NCBI GenBank assembly: GCA_021807065.1
Contig: JAKAPO010000128.1
Coordinates: 1-6,802 of the forward strand
Length of the DNA stretch: 6,802 bases
Direction of reading: 5' to 3'
From: a bacterium
GTDB taxonomy: Bacteria; Vulcanimicrobiota; Vulcanimicrobiia; Vulcanimicrobiales; Vulcanimicrobiaceae
Positions 1 through 6,451 of this stretch are shown piece by piece. The notes under the pieces were generated by a model, which was given only the letters and a program-made list of their open reading frames with translations, was not told the DNA's origin and did no database searches. The translations under genes were made by a program, and so were the position numbers. The first letter of the stretch is position 1. The number at the start of each line of letters is the position of its first letter.

Positions 1-1650
1 GAACTCGCGACGCTGACCGGCAACGGCAAGAGGACATCGGGAGCGTCGGCGTTTCGCATGGTCGACACCGCTGCGGCCGAAGTTCCGGCGCAATCACCGT
101 ATTACTACCTCTCCCCCGGCGAGATGGACGAGATGCGCGAACCGTTGCGGCCGGCGGTCGTCGTAGTTGGAAGCGGGCCGATACGGATCGGGCAGGGCAT
201 CGAGTTCGATTACTCGTGCGTACACGCGGCCTGGGCGCTCAAAGAGGCGGGCTGCTCTGCCGTCGTCGTGAACAACAATCCGGAGACGGTCTCGACCGAT
301 TTCGATATCTCGGAGACGCTCGTCTTCGAGCCGCCTTGCGCCGACGAAGTCGAGGCGGCATATCGCGCGACACACGCGCGCGGCGTGATGCTCGCCTTCG
401 GCGGCCAGACGGCGATCAACCTCGCGTCCGAACTCGCCGAACGCGGCGTGCCGATCGTCGGGAGCGACCGAGAGAGTCTCGACCGGGCGGAGAATCGCGA
501 GGCGTTCGACGCCGCGCTGGCCCGCCTAGGCGTTGCGCGACCGCCGGGTCGTGCCGCGCGCAGTTTTCGCGAAGCGCGCGCGGCTGCGCGCGAGCTCGGT
601 TTTCCGGTACTCGTGCGCCCGTCGTTCGTGCTCGGTGGTCGTGCGATGGAGATCGTGCATAACGAGGCGCAACTCGCCTCGTATGCCGAGTCAGCTCCGC
701 CGATTCGCGCCGACGCGCCGCTGCTCGTCGATCGCTACCTCCCGGGTCTCGAAGTCGAGGTCGACGCCGTTTACGACGGCGAGGATATCCTCATTCCGGG
801 CATCTTCGAACATGTCGAACGTGCCGGAGTCCATTCCGGCGACTCAATTGCCGTTTTTCCGCCGCAGCGTCTGGACGAGCGTTGGAAGCAACACATCGTG
901 GAGGTTACGACAAACGTTGCGCGCGAGTTGCGCATCAAAGGATTGATCAACATTCAGTTCGTGCTACACGACGACGAGCTATTCATCATCGAGGCAAATC
1001 CTCGCGCCAGCCGCACAGTTCCAATCATCCAAAAAGCTACCGGCATCAACATCGTCGCAGCAGCGACTCGCATCGCTCTCGGCGAGCGGTTACGAGAGAT
1101 GCCGCTGCGCACCGGCCTGCATCCGCCACCCGAGTACGTCGTGGTAAAGATTCCCGTCTTCTCGTTTTCGAAGATGCGCGGTGTCGAGACCATGCTCGGG
1201 CCGGAGATGAAGTCAACCGGCGAGGTACTCGGTATCGACGCAACCTTCCCCGGCGCGCTGCGCAAAGGATTTCTGGCGGCGGGCGTGCGCCTGCCGACGA
1301 GCGGCGGCAAGATTCTCATCGCGGATGCAGGGCAAGGGCAGCCAGCCGTCTCCGAGGTGCTCGAGCGCTACGAAGAGCTGGGACATAGCGTCCTCCACGC
1401 ACGCGGCGAGCTGGACGCACTCGCTCTCATACGAGCGCGCGCGGTCGATCTCGTGATCGCCCTCAGCGCTGCCTCGCCGAGCGAAACCTCCGACGGTTAC
1501 AAGATTCGGCGAGCCGCGGTCGAAGCGAGTATCGCGTGTCTCAGCAGTTTGGATACGGCGCGTGCCCTCGCGGAAGCGCTGAAAGCGACGGCGGGTCCGC
1601 CTCGAAGCCTACAAGCCTATCGCACCGCGGAAACGGCGGTAAGGGCCTAA
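1..1650 (+). CDS. carB: Carbamoyl-phosphate synthase large subunit, C-terminal half (5' partial)
   Basis: Large subunit of carbamoyl-phosphate synthase, which makes carbamoyl phosphate from bicarbonate, glutamine-derived ammonia and two ATP for arginine and pyrimidine synthesis in the cytoplasm. Only the last 549 residues are present; the family is about 1070 long. The frame is open from base 1, and the ATG at 58 lies inside the conserved inter-half linker (MVDTAAAEV matches the usual VDTCAAEF), so I treat it as an internal Met, not a start. Visible in order: GSGPIRIGQGIEFDY (bases 169-213), NNNPETVSTD (from 271), the ATP-grasp motif RPSFVLGGRAMEIV (about 616-657), the metal/ATP-binding stretch EANPRASRTVP (about 990-1022), GPEMKSTGEV (about 1198-1227), then a C-terminal MGS-like regulatory domain ending with YKIRRAAVEASIACLSSLDTA. 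The sequence resembles the Bacillus type. The regulatory domain is about 20 residues short and lacks the usual effector-binding segment (see findings). An archaeal-type split carB is possible but less likely because of the open upstream frame. Confidence 0.95.
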   Translation, partial: ELATLTGNGKRTSGASAFRMVDTAAAEVPAQSPYYYLSPGEMDEMREPLRPAVVVVGSGPIRIGQGIEFDYSCVHAAWALKEAGCSAVVVNNNPETVSTDFDISETLVFEPPCADEVEAAYRATHARGVMLAFGGQTAINLASELAERGVPIVGSDRESLDRAENREAFDAALARLGVARPPGRAARSFREARAAARELGFPVLVRPSFVLGGRAMEIVHNEAQLASYAESAPPIRADAPLLVDRYLPGLEVEVDAVYDGEDILIPGIFEHVERAGVHSGDSIAVFPPQRLDERWKQHIVEVTTNVARELRIKGLINIQFVLHDDELFIIEANPRASRTVPIIQKATGINIVAAATRIALGERLREMPLRTGLHPPPEYVVVKIPVFSFSKMRGVETMLGPEMKSTGEVLGIDATFPGALRKGFLAAGVRLPTSGGKILIADAGQGQPAVSEVLERYEELGHSVLHARGELDALALIRARAVDLVIALSAASPSETSDGYKIRRAAVEASIACLSSLDTARALAEALKATAGPPRSLQAYRTAETAVRA

Positions 1651-1679
1651 CGTCTCCGGCAGGCGAACCAGCCGCATTC

Positions 1680-2375
1680 GTGCTAGGCGGCAACAGCAGC
1701 ACGCTCGCTTTCGTCAACAGCTTTCGCCCTGACGGCCAGAACGTCACCGCGCGGTTGCTTCCGATTGCATGGACGCCGGTCGGCGTTGTCATCGGCGAGG
1801 ATGGGCAAAACCTCGCAATCCCGCTTGACGGGGTCGTCGATTGGGTAGACCGCACGTTCGCACCTGAAGACGAACGCTCGTTCATCGCACCGATGCGCGA
1901 CATAGAGCTGCTCGCCAGGGTCGAATGGCAGGCGCCGCAGCCGAAACGTCTCGACGAAGCCGCGATCATCAATATAGACGACCTTCCGGAAGACGTCGCC
2001 GAAGGTCTCGCAAACCCGCCGGCGCCGATCGTGCAGTGCGGTGCCTGCCGGCGCCTGTCCGTCCGGGGCGAGTTCCTTTGGAAAGATCGCCAGCTCTGCG
2101 CGTGGGACTATCACGCGCAGGTCTTCGGCAAGCGCGGGCCCTGGCGCGAAGGCGCTTACCACGAACGTCACTTTGCCACGCTGCCGTCATGCGCGTACGT
2201 TGCAGCGGCGCTCCTAGCGCAGTTGGACGTCGAGGTCATTCTCGCACTCGACGGCATTGAAGAGGCGGCGGCGCGAACGGTCGTGAATGCGCTGCTCGAA
2301 GCCGAGCCGCAGCGAGCGCATCTCGCGGTACGAACGGCCGGCAAAGGCATACGGGTCCTGCGCGAGCGCACGTGA
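1680..2375 (+). CDS. Unrecognised protein with a possible Cys3-His metal site
   Basis: I do not recognise this 231-residue protein. The frame is open further upstream, to an ATG at 1536, but that start would overlap carB by 115 bases and its first 48 codons read as a shadow of carB. The GTG at 1680, 29 bases after the carB stop, is the only close start; it has no clear Shine-Dalgarno sequence, so the start is tentative. Residues about 1-85 look like a beta-rich soluble domain (ARLLPIAWTPVGVVIGEDGQ). An acidic stretch (about 92-110) follows, then CGAC (C120, C123) with C140 and H145 in QLCAWDYH, spaced as CxxC-x16-C-x4-H, plus HERH at 161-164. This spacing could bind zinc, which is inference. 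The last 50 residues look alpha/beta (VEVILALDG). There is no signal peptide or membrane segment, so it is probably cytoplasmic. Its stop overlaps the GTG of the PBP gene (GTGA), which implies coupled translation. Codon use matches the neighbours. Confidence 0.8.
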   Translation: MLGGNSSTLAFVNSFRPDGQNVTARLLPIAWTPVGVVIGEDGQNLAIPLDGVVDWVDRTFAPEDERSFIAPMRDIELLARVEWQAPQPKRLDEAAIINIDDLPEDVAEGLANPPAPIVQCGACRRLSVRGEFLWKDRQLCAWDYHAQVFGKRGPWREGAYHERHFATLPSCAYVAAALLAQLDVEVILALDGIEEAAARTVVNALLEAEPQRAHLAVRTAGKGIRVLRERT

Positions 2376-3784
2376 TCAATCGCAGCATCGCAACCCTGAG
2401 CTTTCTGATTCTTGCGCTGCTCGCGATCCTGGTCGCGCGGTTATGGTACGTGCAACTAGACGAGGGCCGCGCGATCTCATCGCGAGCCTCCAATCCGCGC
2501 AACGGGGTCTTACAGGCGGGGCGAGGACGCATTCTCGCCACCGACGGCACCGTACTCGCCTACTCCAAGGGCTCTAGACGCATCTACCCTTACGGCGGAT
2601 CGCTCGCCCAGGTCGTCGGCTACGTCTCGCAGCGGTACGGCGAGAGCGGAATAGAAGACGCGTACGACCAGGCGCTGAGCCCGCCCGACGTCTCCGGCGA
2701 CCCGGTCGGGCAAATCAACGAGATCCGAGCGGCGATAGCGGGGCAACCATTTCTCTCTCGCGGAGCCGACGTCGTGACGACGATCGTTCCCGCGATACAG
2801 CAAGAGTTGTATTCGCTGCTCTCGCGTCACCCGCGAGCCGCCGGCGTCGTCCTCGATCCACGCAGCGGCGCCGTGCTCGCAATCGCTTCGGTTCCTTCCT
2901 TCGATCCCAATCATATCGACGCGATCTTTCAGCGGTTGCTACACGATCCGCGCAGTCCCTTGCTCGATCGCGCGACGCAGGGACTCTACCCGCCCGGCTC
3001 GACGTTCAAGATGTTTACCGCTTCTGCCGCGCTCGACAGCGGTTCGGTAACACCGGATTCGCACTTCGAGGATCCAGGCTACTTCGTCGTCGGCAATGGC
3101 GTGTTGCACGATAACGAAGGCGAGGCGACCGGATACCAAGACGTCACGACTGCGTTCGCCCTCTCCAGCAACGTCGACTTCGCCCAGATCACGCTGAAGA
3201 CCGGAATCGACGAATTCTACGATTATCTCGCACGGTGGGGCATCGGTGCATCGCTGGATTTTCAACTGCCTTCCTCCCCGAGCGACGTGCCGCCGATAAC
3301 CGACGTCTCGCCGGGTGAACTCGCGCAGATGGGTTTCGGCCAGGGCGCGCTGCTGGTGACGCCGCTTCAGATGGCGTTGATCGGAGCGACGATCGCGAAC
3401 GGCGGCAACGAGCCGCGGCCGTTCATAGTTCGGCAGATCGTGCGCGGGGGCGTAGCGGCCGGTGCGTTCGGTGGCGGGACGCTTGCCTCCCCTATCTCGG
3501 CGGATACGGCGGAAGAAGTGAAGAACATGATGATCGCCGTGGTCGAGCGAGGCACCGGTACTGTCGCGAGTCTGCCGAACGTCGTTGTTGCGGGTAAGAC
3601 CGGAACGGCGACCAATCCGCACGGCGCGCCGCATTCTTGGTTCGTCTGCTTTGCACCCGCGGACGATCCGCGAGCGGTCGTCGCAATCGTCGTCGAGAAT
3701 GCTGGTTACGGCGCAGCGGTCGCGGCACCGATTGCGCGGGACGTGTTACGCGTCGCGCTGCAGAGTACCGGGACTGCGCAATAG
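2372..3784 (+). CDS. pbpA: Class B penicillin-binding protein (PbpA-like transpeptidase)
   Basis: A peptidoglycan DD-transpeptidase that cross-links stem peptides on the outer face of the membrane. The 470-residue protein has one N-terminal membrane anchor (about residues 5-23, FLILALLAILVARLWYV) and a short class B pedestal region with RGRILATDGTVLAYS (51-65) and VVGYVSQRYGESGIEDAYD (81-99). The transpeptidase domain runs from about 155 to the end. All three active-site motifs are intact: S210-TFK within YPPGSTFK, SSN at 265-267, and KTGT at 409-412. Length and pedestal resemble actinobacterial PbpA (about 490 residues) more than the larger FtsI or PBP2 proteins; no PASTA repeat is present at its C-terminus. 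The GTG start overlaps the previous stop by 4 bases and has no obvious ribosome binding site, so translation is probably coupled. The PASTA kinase gene follows after 12 bases, as in the actinobacterial cell-division cluster. FtsI-like septal function cannot be excluded from sequence alone. Confidence 0.93.
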   Translation: MINRSIATLSFLILALLAILVARLWYVQLDEGRAISSRASNPRNGVLQAGRGRILATDGTVLAYSKGSRRIYPYGGSLAQVVGYVSQRYGESGIEDAYDQALSPPDVSGDPVGQINEIRAAIAGQPFLSRGADVVTTIVPAIQQELYSLLSRHPRAAGVVLDPRSGAVLAIASVPSFDPNHIDAIFQRLLHDPRSPLLDRATQGLYPPGSTFKMFTASAALDSGSVTPDSHFEDPGYFVVGNGVLHDNEGEATGYQDVTTAFALSSNVDFAQITLKTGIDEFYDYLARWGIGASLDFQLPSSPSDVPPITDVSPGELAQMGFGQGALLVTPLQMALIGATIANGGNEPRPFIVRQIVRGGVAAGAFGGGTLASPISADTAEEVKNMMIAVVERGTGTVASLPNVVVAGKTGTATNPHGAPHSWFVCFAPADDPRAVVAIVVENAGYGAAVAAPIARDVLRVALQSTGTAQ

Positions 3785-3796
3785 GGTGATTCAGGA
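3784..3796 (+). promoter_or_regulatory. Probable ribosome binding site of the PASTA kinase
   Basis: Two candidate Shine-Dalgarno sequences lie between the PBP stop and the GTG at 3797. AGGAG at 3793-3797 runs into the start codon and is too close to work for it. GGGTGAT at 3784-3790 matches the GGTGAT part of the consensus complementary to the 16S rRNA 3' end and leaves six bases before the start, which is a normal distance. I favour the second. This supports the GTG start but is based on inspection only. Confidence 0.45.
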
Positions 3797-5863
3797 GTGA
3801 TCGAACAGCAAGTCTTCAACAATCGGTACAAGCTCGACCGCACGCTCGGTGAGGGCGGAATGGCGCGCGTCTATCTCGGCGTCGATACGCTGCTGCGCCG
3901 CCGCGTGGCGATCAAAGTGCTGCGCGAGCAGTACGCCGCCGACGAAGACTTCGTCCAGCGTTTCTATCAGGAAGCCGAGTCCGCCGCGAAACTCTCCCAC
4001 CCGAACATCGTGAACACCTACGATGTCGGACGCGAGGGAAACGTTTACTATATCGTCATGGAGTGGGTCGACGGGCCGTCGCTCGCGGAGCTACTCGCGA
4101 CCGACGAACGATTGCCCGAGCCGGTTGCCATCGATTATGCGGTGCAAATCTGCACCGGGCTCGCCTACGCGCACCGTCAGGGTTTGCTGCATCGAGACAT
4201 CAAGCCGGCCAACATACTCATCACGAAGGACGACGTCGTCAAAATTTCAGACTTCGGCATCGCGCGCGCGGTCTCGCAGCACACGATGGCCCTCACGAAA
4301 CCGGGCCTCGTGATGGGTAGCATCTATTACGTCTCACCCGAACAGGCGCAGGGACACGAGCTGCACGAAGCATCGGATCTCTACAGCGTCGGTGTCGTCC
4401 TCTACCAGATGCTGACCGGCTCGCTTCCCTATACCGGCGAATCGCCGGTCACGGTCGCGCTCAAACACATTGCGGATCCCGTTCCCGCCATCGACACCGC
4501 GAAACTCAACGTGAGTCCAGCGCTCGCGGCGATCGTCAACAAACTCCTGCAGAAGGCGCCGGAGCATCGCTTCGGTTCTGCCAGCGAAGTTGCCTCCGCT
4601 TTGCGTGAAGCGCGCGAACGGCCGAGCGTCCCCGCCTATCGCATCCAGGATGATGCACCCGCGCGCGCGATGCCGCCGCCCGATCTGCCGCCACGCCGTT
4701 CGAAGATGCCCGATCGTCTATATCGGGAAGAAGAGTACGAACAGCCTCGGCGCGCCTTCGCCAACGTCGCGATGCTCGCTGTGGCGCTGGCGGCTGCGAT
4801 TGCGATTGGTTTCTGGATCTTCGGACGGCCGCTGCCCGATTTCGGCGCTACGATCACGGTCGGCAACTACGTAGGCGAGGCCGACGCTGCCGCGGAGCAG
4901 CAAGCCATCAACGACGGCTTGCGCACGCAGATTCTTCACAGCACCAGCAACACGGTTCCGCTCGCGCACGTGATCCGTCAGAATCCGGCGCCGGGAACGA
5001 AGGTTGCGAAGAATTCGATCGTCGAGCTGATCGTCAGCAACGGCCTACCGACCCTCGGCCTTCGGGACGTTCGCGGCTTTGATGCCGCTGACGCAACACG
5101 AATTTTGGAAGACGACAAGTTCCGCGTGCGTATTGTACAAAAATACGACGTTTCGCCGAAGGACAATGTCATCGACGAGCGGCCGGCGGCGGGATCGCGC
5201 GTGCGCCAAGGCAGTTGGATCACGTTGGTCGTTTCGAAGGGTCCTCAGCCGGTGGTCATGCCGAACTTCGTCGGCATGACGGTGGATCACGCGAACGCGC
5301 TGGCGGCAAGACTCGGGATCACGCTCGACACGTCGCAGCAGGTCGTGATTCCCGGTCAGCCCCCGAACACGATCGCGTCGCAGGACGCCGCCGCCGGCAG
5401 CAGCATCAAACCCGGCGTGACGGTGCGCGTCGCGGTCAACGTAGCTTCGCCGGCAGCGCCCGCCCCGAGCGCTGGAGCCGAAGTCGTGCCGCAAGTGATC
5501 GGCGAACCGTATGCAACCGCGTACGCCGCACTGCAACAGGCGGGGTTTGCCGTCTACGTGCAATGGTCGATACAGTCGACCGCCAACGGTACGGTCATCG
5601 GCGAGAATCCCTCGGGCGGTGCACAGATTGCATCAGGCTCTCAAGTCACGATCACGCTCTCGGTTCCGGGAGAAGTTCCCGATACCGAAGGGATGACGGT
5701 CGATCAAGCCCGTACCGCACTCTACTCGGCCGGCTACTCGATCATGTCGATCACGTACACGCCGCAGGGTGCGAACGGCGCCGTCGTCGGAACGCGACCG
5801 ATGGTCGGCACGTCGTTGCCTCCGGGATCCGGCGTCACGCTCATCGTCAACGGCTCACCGTAG
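3797..5863 (+). CDS. pknB: Ser/Thr protein kinase with extracellular PASTA repeats
   Basis: A membrane kinase of the PknB/PrkC/StkP family, which senses cell-wall fragments outside and phosphorylates division, wall-synthesis and regulatory proteins inside. The 688-residue protein has a kinase domain at about 11-272: glycine loop GEGGMARV (18-25), VAIK with K40, helix-C glutamate probably E59, catalytic HRDIKPANI (D134, N139), DFG (152-154), activation loop with T163 and T167, and SPEQ (180-183). All catalytic residues are present, so it should be active. A Pro/Arg-rich juxtamembrane linker (about 275-320) precedes one transmembrane helix (about 322-342). Outside lie five PASTA-like units: about 349-416 (degenerate), 417-483, 485-549, 562-623 and 625-687, with a Pro/Ala linker (551-561) between the third and fourth. 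GTG at 3797 is the only usable start, because an in-frame stop (TAG, the PBP stop) lies five codons upstream. The gene lies between a transpeptidase gene and ruvC; the PBP is a plausible partner or substrate. Confidence 0.96.
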   Translation: MIEQQVFNNRYKLDRTLGEGGMARVYLGVDTLLRRRVAIKVLREQYAADEDFVQRFYQEAESAAKLSHPNIVNTYDVGREGNVYYIVMEWVDGPSLAELLATDERLPEPVAIDYAVQICTGLAYAHRQGLLHRDIKPANILITKDDVVKISDFGIARAVSQHTMALTKPGLVMGSIYYVSPEQAQGHELHEASDLYSVGVVLYQMLTGSLPYTGESPVTVALKHIADPVPAIDTAKLNVSPALAAIVNKLLQKAPEHRFGSASEVASALREARERPSVPAYRIQDDAPARAMPPPDLPPRRSKMPDRLYREEEYEQPRRAFANVAMLAVALAAAIAIGFWIFGRPLPDFGATITVGNYVGEADAAAEQQAINDGLRTQILHSTSNTVPLAHVIRQNPAPGTKVAKNSIVELIVSNGLPTLGLRDVRGFDAADATRILEDDKFRVRIVQKYDVSPKDNVIDERPAAGSRVRQGSWITLVVSKGPQPVVMPNFVGMTVDHANALAARLGITLDTSQQVVIPGQPPNTIASQDAAAGSSIKPGVTVRVAVNVASPAAPAPSAGAEVVPQVIGEPYATAYAALQQAGFAVYVQWSIQSTANGTVIGENPSGGAQIASGSQVTITLSVPGEVPDTEGMTVDQARTALYSAGYSIMSITYTPQGANGAVVGTRPMVGTSLPPGSGVTLIVNGSP
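4841..5857 (+). repeat. Five PASTA-domain coding units
   Basis: Tandem, diverged protein-level repeats that form the outer part of the kinase. Approximate units are 4841-5044, 5045-5245, 5249-5443, 5480-5665 and 5669-5857. The later units show the family pattern: a start such as MPNFVGMTVDHA or VPDTEGMTVDQA, a middle VI.E.P or similar turn, a P..G.....G or equivalent glycine turn, and an ending such as ITLVVSKG or VTLIVNG. The first unit lacks the usual V-P start and is recognised mainly by its second half (VIRQNPAPGTKVAKNSIVELIVSNG-like pattern, residues 392-416). The units are too diverged at DNA level to suggest recent duplication. Confidence 0.85.
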
Positions 5864-6451
5864 GTGCGCATTCTCGGTATCGATCCAGCGTTGCGCGTGA
5901 CGGGCTACGGCGTTATCGAGTGCAACGGCTCGCACGCGCGCTTGATCGAGGCAGGCGTCGTGGCGCCGAAAACCCGCGCTGCACTCGAGACGCGGCTCGC
6001 GCAGCTGCACGCCGCAATGACGGAGATCATCGCGCAGACGCGACCCGATGCCGTCGTCATCGAAGCACTCTACGCGACGTACAAGAGCCCGGCGACCGCT
6101 ATTCTCATGGGACACGCCCGCGGCGTGCTCGCGCTCGCGAGCGCGCAGGCCGGCGTCCCAGTGCACACGCTCGATCACACCCGCGTGAAACGTACGCTGG
6201 TCGGCTCGGGAAGCGCACGAAAGAAACAGGTCGGCGCGATGGTGACGCAACTGCTCGGTCTGCGTTCCCTCCCACGTCCGCACGATGTTTCCGATGCCCT
6301 CGCGTTGGCGCTCGCCTTCCACCACCGTCTGTCATCCCAAGCGAGCGAAGTGCGTGGCACCGAGCGACGTGGAGAGAAGCGCCGCAACGCCGCTCGCGGA
6401 AGGGTTGGCCGCGCCCAGCGTGGCCTTCCACTAACATGTTTTCCCGAATAG
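5864..6451 (+). CDS. ruvC: Holliday junction resolvase RuvC with abnormal C-terminal tail
   Basis: RuvC is a dimeric, metal-dependent endonuclease that cuts Holliday junctions at the end of recombinational repair, working with RuvAB. Residues 1-155 fit the family: MRILGIDPALRVTGYG with D7, VVIEALY with E67, GHARGV (83-88), and HDVSDALALALAFHH with D141 and D144, giving the full four-acid active site. Y70 sits where E. coli has the aromatic F69. The GTG start directly follows the kinase stop (TAGGTG), with no Shine-Dalgarno sequence, so coupling to kinase translation is likely. The 195-residue product is about 20-35 residues longer than usual. Residues about 156-195 are Arg/Gly/Ala-rich, unlike any RuvC end I know, and have weaker G/C preference at third positions (21 of 39 codons) than the gene's first codons. 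The tail overlaps ruvA by 16 bases. It may come from a repeat element or from a frameshift around 6336. Confidence 0.95.
   Translation: MRILGIDPALRVTGYGVIECNGSHARLIEAGVVAPKTRAALETRLAQLHAAMTEIIAQTRPDAVVIEALYATYKSPATAILMGHARGVLALASAQAGVPVHTLDHTRVKRTLVGSGSARKKQVGAMVTQLLGLRSLPRPHDVSDALALALAFHHRLSSQASEVRGTERRGEKRRNAARGRVGRAQRGLPLTCFPE
6331..6354 (+). repeat. Possible dispersed repeat resembling GTCATCC..AGCG..AGCGAAG elements
   Basis: The stretch GTCATCCCAAGCGAGCGAAG, inside the ruvC tail, closely resembles the start of dispersed intergenic repeats seen in many bacterial genomes (GTCATCCTGAGCGNAGCGAAG type, often mistranslated as HPERSE peptides). It is followed by further GAGCGA and GAGAAGCG words and then by a hairpin at 6407-6425, so the element could extend to about 6430. 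The match is from memory of the consensus, and only one copy is in the window. Confidence 0.4.
6407..6425 (+). other. GC-rich hairpin just before ruvA
   Basis: GGCCGCGC (6407-6414) can pair with GCGTGGCC (6418-6425) over 8 base pairs, including one G-T (G-U in RNA) pair, around a CCA loop. A two-base TT/TT mismatch and a further GG/CC pair lie outside it. It has no T-run after it, so it is not a typical intrinsic terminator. It lies in the abnormal ruvC tail and ends 10 bases before the ruvA start, where it could affect ruvA translation or represent the end of a REP-like element. Confidence 0.5.

Noticed and set aside
58..63. ATG at 58 as the start of a separate, split carB2 gene, as in some archaea and Aquifex
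   Set aside because: The frame is open back to base 1, and the residues around the ATG match the linker between the two halves of full-length CarB (VDTCAAEF region).
1536..1679. Upstream extension of the unknown gene to the ATG at 1536
   Set aside because: It would overlap the conserved C-terminus of carB by 115 bases, and the added residues look like an out-of-frame reading of carB.
1651..1679. Terminator or promoter between carB and the unknown gene
   Set aside because: The 29 bases show no inverted repeat with a T-run and no convincing -35/-10 pair.
2939..3634. 231-residue open frame on the minus strand opposite the PBP gene
   Set aside because: The Arg-rich composition is typical of a shadow frame in high-G+C DNA, and the plus strand holds an intact transpeptidase with all motifs.
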